NCBI GenBank assembly: GCA_023159155.1
Contig: JAJNNX010000001.1
Span: 2,976,001 to 3,040,000, forward strand
Origin: Ustulina deusta
Lineage: Eukaryota > Ascomycota > Sordariomycetes > Xylariales > Xylariaceae
Direction of reading: 5' to 3'
DNA: 64,000 nucleotides
The stretch's first letter is position 1; each line of letters starts with the position of its first letter. The notes beneath the pieces are model-generated. The model saw only the letters and a list, made by a program, of their open reading frames with translations, ran no database searches and was not told where the DNA came from. The translations under genes and the position numbers were made by a program. This document shows, piece by piece, positions 44,883-55,040 of the stretch.

Positions 44883-47800
44883 CTAACTCTCCCGTAGAAC
44901 CCAAATACCACGCATAGAAGAGCCCCGCGAGTCCATCTTAGCGACTCTATTCAGCGCCTCCTTGAACTCGGTCGTCTGCTCCCGGGTCTTGCAGTACGGA
45001 TTAAAGTGGTCGACGATGGATTTAGTGGGGACCCTACCGCCTTGGCGCTTGATGAATTGCGGGATGGCCTTCATGAAGTCATTCAAACGCATCGTTTGTT
45101 GTCGTCCTGGGCGCAGACTCTCTGATCCGGATGGCGAAAGGCCCTGCCGGTCTGACAGATTGGTCAGAACAGAAGCGGAACCGGGGCGGCCGCGTCCGCG
45201 ACGGATGTTCGAGGGCCGACCTCCTTCGCCGACTTCACCTGTCCACGTCACCGTGCCGATGGGGACATGGCGTGCCTGCTCTTTCGCGCGGCGAAGCACC
45301 GAGGCTGCCTCATTTGCGACCCGGGCCGCTTCGTGCTGGAGCATTGCGCGATCCGCGCAGGGTTTCTGCTTGCCGCCGACAATGGCGTCGTGCTCGTGCG
45401 CCGATTGAACACCAGATCGAGCAAACAGGCCTTCCATAATCCGATCCTCGTCTTTCGTAGCGGACTTTGCCTCCTCGCCGGTCTCGTAATCCTCGAGGCT
45501 GGCTATACCTTCGATCCGCTCCAGTCCATCATGCTCGTCGCTGCCTGACGATGTGTTTCGCTCACTGTCGGCCAGGGTTTTGGAGTTTGAATTCGTCGTT
45601 GCGGGTGGTGCTGCTCGTGCTGTGTGAATGTCCACTTCAGATCCCTTGAAAAGTCTTGATGTTTCTGTCCCTCCTTCTTCTGACGAACCCAATGTAAAGA
45701 GATCATGCAAATCGTTGAGGTTGAAAGTAGTGCGGTGTTTGGGGTCCTTCAGAACTTTGTTACTCAAGAATTGCTTGAAGATCTGTCTATGATATATCTT
45801 CTCCTCGATTGTGCCCGCAATCATCAATCGGTAAATTGTCACGTCTTTCTTTTGTCCCAAGCGCCACGCCCTCTCGCGAGCTTGCACATCTGTAGATGGG
45901 TTCCAGTCGGGATCATAGATAATAACACGATTGGCTCCGGTCAAGTTCACTCCCAATCCGCCCACCTTCGTAGTCAGCAAGAAAAGATCTAGATCCGGGT
46001 CACTATTGAACTTATCGACGAGTACTTGTCTCATTTTGATAGGCGTTTTACCATCCATTCGCAAATACTGGATGTTGCCAAGACGCCGAACAAATTGGTC
46101 GAGAATGTCAAGCATTTGCACTGTCTGGGAGAATAAAAGTGTCTTATGGCCAAGTTTTTTCCACGTCCCAAGAAGAGCCTTGACGACCTGCATCTTGCCA
46201 GACTTATTAGGTGCCCCCCAATCTTGAGGGTGACTTGCTTTAATGTTGGGATCAACCAAATCAGGATGGTTACAGATCTTGCGGAGCCTGTCGATTCCAA
46301 AGAAAGACTGCGTGTTCCCCTTAAGAACATCGCCCATTTCTTTGGAGTCGAGGAAGAGCCGATAAGTCTCATACTGTAATTTCGTAAGCTTGCAGAAAAG
46401 TACCTGTTCCCTCTTCTTAGGTAAGTCGGTGGCAACGTCAACTTTGAGTCGCTGCAGAAGGTATGGACTGATGTTTTCCTTCAGCGCTTGGGCCGTTTTC
46501 TCTGCTGTCATAATTTGCAAGTGTGAAGCATTAGCATATCCGCCAATTTTGATGGGGATTTCAATCTGTTTTCGGAAGTCGACGAGAGTCCCTAGTCGCA
46601 TGGGATAGATAAAATCAAACAGCGACCACAACTCTACTAGGTTATTCTGTATTGGCGTCCCGGAAAGAATGACTCGGTTCGGCGTGCATAATTCCTTACA
46701 CGCAATAGTGACTGCGGCATTAGGATTTCGAATTTTGTGACCTTCATCCAGCACCGCATAGCCCCAATCCATGGTAGCCAACATATCGCCATAAATTTGG
46801 ACGCTGGCATAAGTGGTGACGAGAATATGACCTTCCCGTACGACGCGATCAATAATTCTTTTTGCCGCCCTGTTCACAACTCGAGGTCCATCTCTTCTAT
46901 CCCAGCTTCGGTCTCCATCCTCAATCTCATTCTCTCTACTCATATTTAGCATGCCAGTTCCGGATGAATGAAGCATGGAGACACGTAGCGGCGGCCACCA
47001 GCGATGGAACTCGTTGACCCATTGCTGCAAAACAGTGGCTGGCGCGACCACTAAGACGGGCTTATCCAACTTTTTGCTATAGTGAAGTGCTGCAATAAAC
47101 GAGATGGCTTGTACCGTCTTACCGAGCCCCATTTCATCCCCAATAATCCCTCCCACTTGTTGAGAATACAGCTCAGCGAGCCATTGAACCCCGGTTTTCT
47201 GATAGTCAAATAGGGCAGGATAAATGTCACCAGGTAGCTTTAGCCCATGCCTCAGGTGATGATCTGGTTCATCGGGGGATGGCTTGAACCATTCGTCGTC
47301 ATCTTGGTCTTGGGGCTGTTCTCCAGCATTTTCATCTTCATTTCCAGCACGTTGACGACGCAATCTTGCACGACTTCGCCTGTCAACCCAGTCTGTGAGT
47401 CGCCTTTGATAGTTGACTTCAATCCCATCATCAAGCTTGCTCAGATCAACATCTCCAGCGTCCTTAGCGATCTTCTTTGCCTTTTTCGTCGGGCGCTCTG
47501 TAAGATCATAATCTTCTGACTCCTGGCTTTCAGAAAACCCCGCCTCGGGCTCTTCGTTCACCTGCGGAGTGTATTCGTCCGATGATGCGTCATCTCGTGT
47601 AAACCTCTGTCGCTTCCGCGGTCTTAACGAAAACTCACTCTCTACTGCTGTGGTAGCTATCTCGGTGTCCTCGGAAAACCCAGGTGCACGTAGATTCTGG
47701 TGAGAGCGTGGTTCATAGCCAGCCTCCTCTTCCAGCTCATCTGCGGCAGCTTCCTCTTCAGCATCGGCCAGGACATCGGCTAGGTCTCCTCCAACGCCTT

Positions 47801-48446
47801 GCGCACGCGCTTTGATGTCGAACGGCGTTATTTTTCCTGTTCGAATCAGGAATTCACGGTGGGTTTCTCCAGGAAATTTCCTATTGCCTCCTGCAACCTG
47901 GTCTGTTTCCTGGGTTTCCTGGGTTTCCTGATGCCGTTTCGCGATGCGATTCTCGAATTGTGTGACGTCATTCCTAGTCAGGTCGAGCTCTGAGTTGATT
48001 CGAGCAATTTCCTCTCGGATTTTTTGCTTGAGTTCCGGTTTGCCAATGGCCTTACGAAAACGCTCCTCTCGAGTTTTCTTATGTGCCTCTAATTTTATGA
48101 TATTATTCCGGGCCTTCTCGATACGTTTCTCATCTCTTTTGTCTTCTGCACTATTGAATGCTAGGTTGGCTTGATGCGTGATGTCCCGTTCCAGATCGTC
48201 TTGGTCCCGCACATCAGTAGCAAGGTCTTTGAGGGCAGAGGCCTCGTCTAGCGTGCTGACTAGTTCACTGTTGCCGTCTTCATCTTCATTGTTCTTGTTC
48301 TCGTTGATTCGCTTTCCATTTTTCTTGGAAGTAACAGGTCCCGCCGCTGTCGTTAGCTGATCTGTCACAACAGGTTCCTTCACACCAGCATTGTCTTTGG
48401 ATTCCCGGGCATTGCCACGAGATTGTTGCTCATGATTTACCTCCAT
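44883..48446 (-). CDS. RAD26: RAD26/CSB (ERCC6) transcription-coupled repair ATPase (1187 aa)
   Basis: Single exon. The frame is open 37 codons further upstream, but that segment (MPILRLANLS...) is leader-like, so MEVNHEQQS is the preferred start. The N-terminal 390 residues are charged and coiled-coil-prone, with an FDIKARAQGV block. The SNF2 ATPase follows: QKTGVQWLAELYSQQVGGII, Walker A GDEMGLGKTVQAI (about residue 436), motif II DEGHKIRNP, SGTPIQNNLVELWSLFDFI, and motifs V/VI KVGGLGVNLTGANRVIIYDP with AWRLGQKK. DEGH with this C-terminal lobe is typical of Rad26/CSB. A C-terminal winged-helix-like end (GGRVPTKSIVDHF, then MRGIWVLRES) resembles the CSB ubiquitin-binding region. Its role is removal or bypass of lesion-stalled RNA polymerase II. 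A QET tripeptide repeat lies near residue 175. Confidence 0.92.
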   Translation of the reverse strand: MEVNHEQQSRGNARESKDNAGVKEPVVTDQLTTAAGPVTSKKNGKRINENKNNEDEDGNSELVSTLDEASALKDLATDVRDQDDLERDITHQANLAFNSAEDKRDEKRIEKARNNIIKLEAHKKTREERFRKAIGKPELKQKIREEIARINSELDLTRNDVTQFENRIAKRHQETQETQETDQVAGGNRKFPGETHREFLIRTGKITPFDIKARAQGVGGDLADVLADAEEEAAADELEEEAGYEPRSHQNLRAPGFSEDTEIATTAVESEFSLRPRKRQRFTRDDASSDEYTPQVNEEPEAGFSESQESEDYDLTERPTKKAKKIAKDAGDVDLSKLDDGIEVNYQRRLTDWVDRRSRARLRRQRAGNEDENAGEQPQDQDDDEWFKPSPDEPDHHLRHGLKLPGDIYPALFDYQKTGVQWLAELYSQQVGGIIGDEMGLGKTVQAISFIAALHYSKKLDKPVLVVAPATVLQQWVNEFHRWWPPLRVSMLHSSGTGMLNMSRENEIEDGDRSWDRRDGPRVVNRAAKRIIDRVVREGHILVTTYASVQIYGDMLATMDWGYAVLDEGHKIRNPNAAVTIACKELCTPNRVILSGTPIQNNLVELWSLFDFIYPMRLGTLVDFRKQIEIPIKIGGYANASHLQIMTAEKTAQALKENISPYLLQRLKVDVATDLPKKREQVLFCKLTKLQYETYRLFLDSKEMGDVLKGNTQSFFGIDRLRKICNHPDLVDPNIKASHPQDWGAPNKSGKMQVVKALLGTWKKLGHKTLLFSQTVQMLDILDQFVRRLGNIQYLRMDGKTPIKMRQVLVDKFNSDPDLDLFLLTTKVGGLGVNLTGANRVIIYDPDWNPSTDVQARERAWRLGQKKDVTIYRLMIAGTIEEKIYHRQIFKQFLSNKVLKDPKHRTTFNLNDLHDLFTLGSSEEGGTETSRLFKGSEVDIHTARAAPPATTNSNSKTLADSERNTSSGSDEHDGLERIEGIASLEDYETGEEAKSATKDEDRIMEGLFARSGVQSAHEHDAIVGGKQKPCADRAMLQHEAARVANEAASVLRRAKEQARHVPIGTVTWTGEVGEGGRPSNIRRGRGRPGSASVLTNLSDRQGLSPSGSESLRPGRQQTMRLNDFMKAIPQFIKRQGGRVPTKSIVDHFNPYCKTREQTTEFKEALNRVAKMDSRGSSMRGIWVLRES

Positions 48447-49753
48447 TTTACCTAGTAAGATATCAGATAATGGTTTGCAGAGATAGACTAGGCTTGCGAC
48501 TGCCGAAATCGGCAAATGAGCGTAGATAGATAGGTTGGCGAGTCGGAGAATGGGCAACCAGCAGATGTACCGAGAAGGGGTAGCTTCTCTTAGGTGCGCA
48601 CAGCAGGCATCCTAGAAAGGTAACAGTCACGGTGTAATCGGCTTCCTAGGTTTTTCTCTACAACGACGAGAAAGACGCTAGAGCCAAAATATGTGAAACG
48701 TGGAAGATAGGGCGATTTGCATACCTGGAGGAATATGGGTAAAAGTGTCTGGTAGGCGTTACGGCCCGTTAAAAGGAGATCGTCCCAGCCCGAAAGAAAG
48801 AAAGCAGGGCCTGACAGTGCACGAATAGGTAAGCACTCTCACCCTCCCGCCTAGCATGGAAAGGGAGAAAAATGCTAGTAAAGACAGCCGTGATAGGTGG
48901 TGCTACAGGCAGTATCAGAAGGCGAACCAGAACTTGGCCGAATGACGCATAGGTACATAGAATCCTTGCTTGCCACATCAAAGTTCTTATCGATTAGATA
49001 ACCAGGCTACCTACTGTGGGCTGGTAATGCATGCAAAGTGACCGACAGACTAGGCAAGTACCGTACCTAATCGGTACCCTACCTAGTTACTAATAGATAA
49101 TTAGGTACCTAGGTACTGCCAAGAAGGTGGCAGGCGCTTTGAAAAGTACCTAGGTACTAGGTAAGTACTTAGGTACTTGAAACCAAACACCAGGTCTGGT
49201 CTTCAGATTCAATGTCTTACCTATCTTCATCATATGGAACATACCTATATCCAAGTATTTGTCGATACTCGACAAAATGTCCCCCCTCCCTCTTTCAGAA
49301 TAAAGACTAAAGATGCGCTCGTCATGACTATGGGACTAGGTTACCCAGGACTTTGGAGTTACAGCAGCATCTCATTCGGACATAATTATTTTATTACACC
49401 AAGCTTATAGCGATGGAATGCTTTCTGCATATTGATTTAGACCAATCGGATATGGGGCCGGGCCTCGAGCATGCGTGCAGCCAGGTAGGTGCAATGCGAA
49501 ATACATCCTCTGCTGTCTCTGGCTTCGTCAGCCATCATCACCCGTCCTCTATTCCCACGCCGCCCATATTGATGATGAGCCTGGGTCTTGTAAGGTCTAG
49601 TGTATAAACACGAATAAAAAATGATTAACTATTAAGCGTTCAAGCTCTTACTAGCTATACTCTCAGTGTCGTCGGAATTTCATTATAGGCAGGCGTACCG
49701 AGGGTCCGGCCCCATGAGACGAACAACAGGAGCATCGGAATGGCCACGGCGGG
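48447..49753. other. intergenic with dense TAGGTACCTAGGTA-type low complexity
   Basis: About 1.3 kb covering the RAD26 5' side and the GDSL-hydrolase 3' side. From about 49000 to 49180 the sequence is packed with GGTACC, TAGGTA and CCTAGGTA words, partly palindromic. No protein-like frame was seen. Confidence 0.55.
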
Positions 49754-51025
49754 CTATGCGGGCGGTCGTTCGTTGACCGTGCGCCAGGTCTCATATATCT
49801 TGCTCCGTATCGTCTCGTGACCTCGAGTTCTTGGGTGGAATGTTTTGCCGTAGTATGTGGGGACATACCACATCGAGTTCAGTGCCGAGGCATCCCCTCG
49901 AGCAGGCCGGAGAGTTGGGTCGCGATATTTTGCCATGGCCATGTAGCACAGAGCGAGCATCCCCCAGTCACCAGACCTCCGCGCCGGCCCCAGGCATGAA
50001 AGCGGATCGACTAGGGCAGAGGTCGGAGACAGAGGCTTAGCGTCAGAGCGTCGCTGAGGTTCGGTGCTGTTCCCCGCGTTGTCCAGTCCGCCCACGAGAA
50101 AGAACCACGTGTCGACACGCTCGTAATCCGGCTCTGTAACATTCGGCTCGCAGAAGCGGTGTCCGTCGAATGCGGCATCATAGTCGACGAATAGAACTTT
50201 GTCCCGTGTGAAGCCGCCGTTGATGGCGCTGATTGTCTTGCGCAGCTTGGCATTAACGGTAAGCACTAGGGCATTCATATCAGATCTCAACTTCTTGGTA
50301 AGCTTTGGGCCATTCCACCAGACGCCGAAGCTCATGTCGTCGCACCCATCCGTGAGCTCATTGAAGAACCTCGCGTATCCCGTCACAGTGATAGCGAACC
50401 AAGGCTTCTTCTCCCAGCGGATCTTGTCGAGGATTTCCATGATTATAATCCGTAGGCGGATCTCGAACTCGTCGCTCTCTAGAAGGGCGCGCGAGTGGGC
50501 AAGCGCAGCTTCGCAAGTCCCCGAGTAAAAGTTGTAAAAGCGAAAGACGCATGCGTTAATCACTTCGAAGAATCCAAGGTCGTTACCGCCGATTGACAAA
50601 AGAGCAAAGTCGGCAGGAAGGGAAGCATTAAAGAGGTCGATCTGGCTCTCATCGCCTCCAACTATCACATTGCTTGTCGTGGCACCGGTACACGATAGGA
50701 ACTGGAAGGCAGTCGGACCACGGTCGGCGGCTATTAGCTGGGAATAAGAACGTATTCCTCGTCGACAGTCATCCTCTTCGCCTTCTACACCAGTTCCAAT
50801 GCCTGCACTATACGAGTCCCCGAACGCAACGAAGCCAGTGCTAGGACTCGGGCCGTTGTAACGAAGCTGCTGAAACTCGGATGATGTAGACAATTTTTCA
50901 TGTTTGGCACTGGGATTCTCGAGAACATGCTGCGTCTCAGGGACTATGAGAACCTGCTGCTCGAAGGCATGTATTGCGACCAGATATGAAAAGACCACAA
51001 CAATAAATGTGGCCTGGGCATACAT
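49754..51025 (-). CDS. secreted SGNH/GDSL-type esterase or lipase (423 aa)
   Basis: Single exon. The start at 51025 gives MYAQATFIVVVFSYLVAIHA, a clean signal peptide; an in-frame ATG at 51058 adds 11 residues. SGNH blocks: VAFGDSYSAGIGTG with nucleophile Ser71, GGNDLGFFE with the conserved Gly-Asn-Asp at about 147-149, and a C-terminal FHPRTRGHETI with candidate catalytic His at about 397. Cysteine pairs (DDCRRG, LSCTG, NACVF, GTCEA, GCDD, RFCEP) fit a disulphide-bonded extracellular fold, and several N-x-S/T sites are present. The family hydrolyses ester bonds of lipids, cell-wall acetyl groups and similar substrates; the substrate here is not predictable. Length is usual for fungal secreted members. 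Confidence 0.88.
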   Translation of the reverse strand: MYAQATFIVVVFSYLVAIHAFEQQVLIVPETQHVLENPSAKHEKLSTSSEFQQLRYNGPSPSTGFVAFGDSYSAGIGTGVEGEEDDCRRGIRSYSQLIAADRGPTAFQFLSCTGATTSNVIVGGDESQIDLFNASLPADFALLSIGGNDLGFFEVINACVFRFYNFYSGTCEAALAHSRALLESDEFEIRLRIIIMEILDKIRWEKKPWFAITVTGYARFFNELTDGCDDMSFGVWWNGPKLTKKLRSDMNALVLTVNAKLRKTISAINGGFTRDKVLFVDYDAAFDGHRFCEPNVTEPDYERVDTWFFLVGGLDNAGNSTEPQRRSDAKPLSPTSALVDPLSCLGPARRSGDWGMLALCYMAMAKYRDPTLRPARGDASALNSMWYVPTYYGKTFHPRTRGHETIRSKIYETWRTVNERPPA

Positions 51026-51058
51026 GGTGAGACTAAGCTCAATTGATAATATCCGCAT

Positions 51059-52082
51059 TCATCTAAAACTTGGCTTGGTATTCATGGCCGTAATGAGGCT
51101 ATTGAGCAGCAATAAACAGAGCGATTTAGTAAATCGTCGGCATATTTATTAGAGACGAGGAAGAGCACATATGATCATTCACTAGTCGTGTAATTGAGCA
51201 GGCAGCCGTTATTGGGATACGCTTGGACCAATCATTGAAGCACATGCCCCAACGTTGGCTAGGCTTGAGACTAATTGGTGGTGTGGCTGACATAGGATCC
51301 TGTTATTGAGTCCTGTGCGCTGGGGAAGCTTGCGGTAGGATCGTACGCATAGCAATTGAGCAGTGTCTCTCTGGAGTTAGTAGCTGCGAATGAAAGACAA
51401 GAAATAAAAGGAGCACCCGCGAAGTATAATCAATTCACTTCCTGTAACCCCTATGAAAATGTCGACCAGAATATCATGGTTACATTATAATCCTTGTTTA
51501 CCCACAGGGTCGGAATCATGCAACATCGACGCCCCTACTAAGAACACAATGAGAAGCAGATGAGAAACGGCCCCTTTCTAATCTCACTGGAGTATTATCG
51601 AAAGAAATAACCGTAGCCCCTTACCAAGCATGTAGACAACACAGTTGACAGAACGAGAGGGGTAGGATAAGGCGCGAAGACCAGCCGTCTCACCGACGCC
51701 AGCCACGGTGTAGCAGAAGCGCCATTGCGAGTCCACCTATAGTGAATGTGAAACCATATCAGGTATTTCGCAGACGCGGAGTGGGGAATTGAGATCAGTT
51801 TACCTGGTTCCGTACCATGATTTAACATCAAGGTCAAATTCCAGATCCAGGTTTTGAGTTTTGAAAGGACTATTAGAGCAACCAGAACGCTGTTGCAGAT
51901 GCCCTAAATACCCTACTGCGGGCTCGTCAACACCGCTAAATCTGTCCCTAGAGAATGTAGCACGTTTCAACGTATTTCGGCTTATTGGCGTCCCGAGTTG
52001 GCTACGAAGAATCAGCCAGGCCCATATACCCAATCGGATATGAGCATACTATTCACTGCTGGATGTGATATCCCTCGCCCCC
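51059..52082. other. intergenic, no gene seen
   Basis: About 1 kb between the GDSL hydrolase start and the 3' end of the DUF3716-like gene. Short minus-strand frames (51595-51837, 51800-52033) are not protein-like. Confidence 0.55.
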
Positions 52083-53314
52083 CTAAGGCGCATCTGGATC
52101 GTTCATAACAGCAGGAGGTGGGCCTTGCTGTTGCTGTTCCTCTTGGACCGTCTCTTCATACAAGGCAATTTGAAAAGCAAGCTGACGCGCCGCCGCCTCG
52201 ATCATTAGCATATACCGTGTTTTCTTATCAGCGCCTCGAACTTGTGCCATAGCTTGCTCAACTGTGTACCGGACGACGGGGTCAGATGATGCGGGAATCG
52301 ACGCGAAATTGAAAGGGGCCATGGCTTGAGGCGGGGCGGGAGGTAATTGAAAGCCCATAGCATCGCCTGTCAAGACCTGACCAGCGTGTGTGGCGGGATT
52401 CCGGGTTTCTAAGGAATCAGTTAGCACTATGGTTCCGAGATAAAACTAGTTCGGACACATTTACCGTGGAAAGAACATCTAGCTCCCGAGGCGTTGAACC
52501 AACAATTGGCGCAACTACCACACATTTGGCCGTCCACGACAACGCATGTAGTCCACGGTCCGTGACCCTTGTGGCAATTCTTACACGGTATCGGAGCAGC
52601 TTCACCAGCAATGTGAGCAAACAAGGCTTCAACGTTACTACGTCGTTGCAGGTTGAGGGCCTGTTCTGGACGCCGTTGCTGAGCAAGTCGCATGCCGGGT
52701 TCTCGCGCGAGACGCTTGGCGAGGGCGCTCTCGACAACCACATTGCTATAGCCGGACTCCCGAGCGAGATTCTCGGTGGTGTTGACATCGACCGGAGGCC
52801 CGTCCATAGGGGGGCCGTGGGGTCCGCCAAGATCCGGATGGTGAGGCTGATCGTTAGGGTTGTTGACGCTGCTCGCAAGAATGCTGGCTGCGGTCAAGTC
52901 GAGGGGCTGATGGTGCTGGTGATGATGATGCTGCTGCTGCTGTTGCTGTTGCTGCTGGTGATGAACGGCGGCGGCGGCGGCAGCAGCAGCGGCAGAGGCC
53001 TCCTGATCGAAGTCAGCATGGTGGTGTGGTTGCAAATGCTGGTGATGTTGGTGCTGGTGCTGGTGCTGGTGTTGTTGTTGGTGCTGATGTTCTTGGGTGT
53101 GGTCTTGTTCGTTCTCAGCGTCAACGTCGGCGTCTCCATCATCGTTGTTGTCGTCGTCTTCTTCGTCTTCTTCTTCTTCTACAATGGGATCCTCGAGGTC
53201 TGGATCTTGGTTTGGGACAGTGTCGCCCCGACGAACTGGACGGCCTCGCGGGGTAGCGGTTGATTTGATGACCTTGGCCGGACGGCCTCGCGCAGGTGTG
53301 ATGATGCCTTTCAT
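52083..53314 (-). CDS. DUF3716-like nuclear protein with poly-His/Gln/Ala tracts (391 aa)
   Basis: Exons (minus) 53314-52465 and 52408-52083; the 56-nt intron has a GTAAAT donor, a GCTAACTGA branch and a TTAG acceptor. The N-terminus has two AT-hook-like motifs (ARGRPAK, PRGRPVRR), then an acidic block (EEEEDEEDDDNNDDGD, about 46-61). Long His/Gln and Ala tracts (about 74-137) are encoded by CAG/CAC-type triplet repeats. A cysteine cluster follows at 244, 247, 257, 265, 268, 271 and 280: PIPCKNCHKGHGPWTTC, MCGSCANCWFNASGARC. This matches the fungal DUF3716 zinc-binding type as I recall it. The C-terminal helical part (YTVEQAMAQVRGADKK) is followed by QQQQGPPP. Likely a nuclear chromatin- or DNA-associated protein; the specific role is unknown. 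The repeat tract should be length-variable between strains. Confidence 0.82.
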
Positions 53315-55040
53315 AGCTACTACCTAGTAGGTATTGGATTTGATGTCGCCTGCTGGCCTGCTGGCTGACAGTTGGTCGTCAGGTCGATGAGGCGATTTGG
53401 TAGATGGCGATAATCGCAGCTGCAACCAGCTGCGGAATCTTACTCAACACGGAGAAGGTTTGGATGGGAATGCAAGTGCAGGTGCAGGTGGCTGGGGGCT
53501 GGGGGCTGAGGGGTTGCACTAGTCTAAGTTCTGACTAGTTTTTTTTTTGGTAGCACAGGTACGTATCCTAATTATGTCTTATCGATAGAGGAGTGCTGAC
53601 CCACCTTGTGTGAGCCACCCCCTAAAACCTTGACACTTTAACCATTCTGTCCATCACATGAATTTGGTAACACGACGACAGCTAGGGGAAGTATATCGAG
53701 CCTATTGACTGGGACAGCTAAACTTCGGGATATCTAATCACCATGTACGGCTAGCTACTGGCAGGGGTACCTCGTCTAGCTGGCAAACCAGAATGAACAT
53801 GGGAATTCCTAAAATCATATCACATCACATCACGACATGTCAACAACATAACAAGTTCTCGCCTATATCGAGAATCGATTCCTCGGCCGTGTATTCCCTA
53901 GAGGCATTTCCCCAGCCACATTGTTGCTGAAGAGCATCATCCAAGCCGTTGATGTTTTCTTCATGTCTAAGCCAATCGAGAACAAGTTCTATTTCCACAT
54001 GTAGCGTTTGCCCTCAACATTTGATTTTCTTCTAGGGTATTATTCCCCTTTTAGATTCTGATCGGTCTCATAGTCCATCCGATAATTCCCAACGCCTAAA
54101 ATCAAACCAAGTTCTGTTTCATAGGGAGCGCTATTGCTGTTGATTCCCATTTTCAACTTACGGGTTCATACAGTCGGGGTGATATTTTTATATAATGTAG
54201 AATAATATCGAGGCCAAGGTCATTGAAGCTGACGATGATGCAGATGGAGCTTTTCTTATCGCTAATTCCGTTGTCGTCATCGAGGGCAGTCTATCAACGG
54301 AAAGAGATGTTGTACCCTCGTCGTGATCCGGCGATCTGGTCGCTTCCTCTCGCTTCCTGGCAAACCTACCCACATCCTCAACTACCTAAAATATCGTTAG
54401 TCTTAAAATATCAATATGACCAGATGAAGCTTAAGAGGGCGTTTAGCAATACGCGAGAAAGCTTATGCGGATGTGTACCCTTTAGATAGCGGTACAACTA
54501 AGTTTCGATAGCTGTCTTTACCCGAATCTCCAGCGATATATATAGTAATGGTTTACATGCCGTGATCCAAGTGCTGTAAACCGATACATGCCGCAAGTTT
54601 TCTCTCATACAATCACCTTGCCCAACTATCACCGCTGTCGAGAACGTGCTCTTGCTTTGCCGGCATCCAGTAGCACGGCATCGACACCTGAGAAACAAAC
54701 AAGTATATTTCCGTCGGGCTAGAAATGAAGCAGCACCCTTTTTTAAACAAATGAAGCGAGTCGGTGAGATATCAAACCCCCAATCGAATACCCCGGGTTT
54801 GCCTGCCACTTTCGCAGCATACCGAGAGACGCTCCCCAGATAGGAGGCGGACTCACAGCGATACATCGTTATTGTTTAGAAGCTTTTCTACAATTCATAT
54901 TAGAGGTGGTGAGAAGAGAATTCACATACTGCGTGCCATTAATTGCTTTGGAACTATGTAAAATATCAATTTTGACGAATCGCAGGCCATAAAACGAGAA
55001 ACAAGTTCAGCTAACAGTTGAAAGAAACCAGATAGACATC
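53315..55040. other. intergenic, no convincing gene
   Basis: About 1.7 kb. Near the DUF3716-like start are short direct repeats (TGCAGG, GGGGGCT near 53470-53510) and a T run at 53540-53549. A minus-strand frame at 54498-54866 has no recognised features. At 54195 an ATG is followed at once by TAG and then a 42-codon acidic frame (IEAKVIEADDDADGAFLIAN); it is probably chance. Confidence 0.5.

Noticed and set aside
48447..48557. RAD26 start 37 codons further upstream
   Set aside because: The added segment is leader-like and the next in-frame ATG begins a charged N-terminus usual for the family.
54195..54329. ATG-TAG followed by a 42-codon acidic frame as a third edited-stop gene
   Set aside because: Too short, no homologous block recognised, and no exon structure around it.
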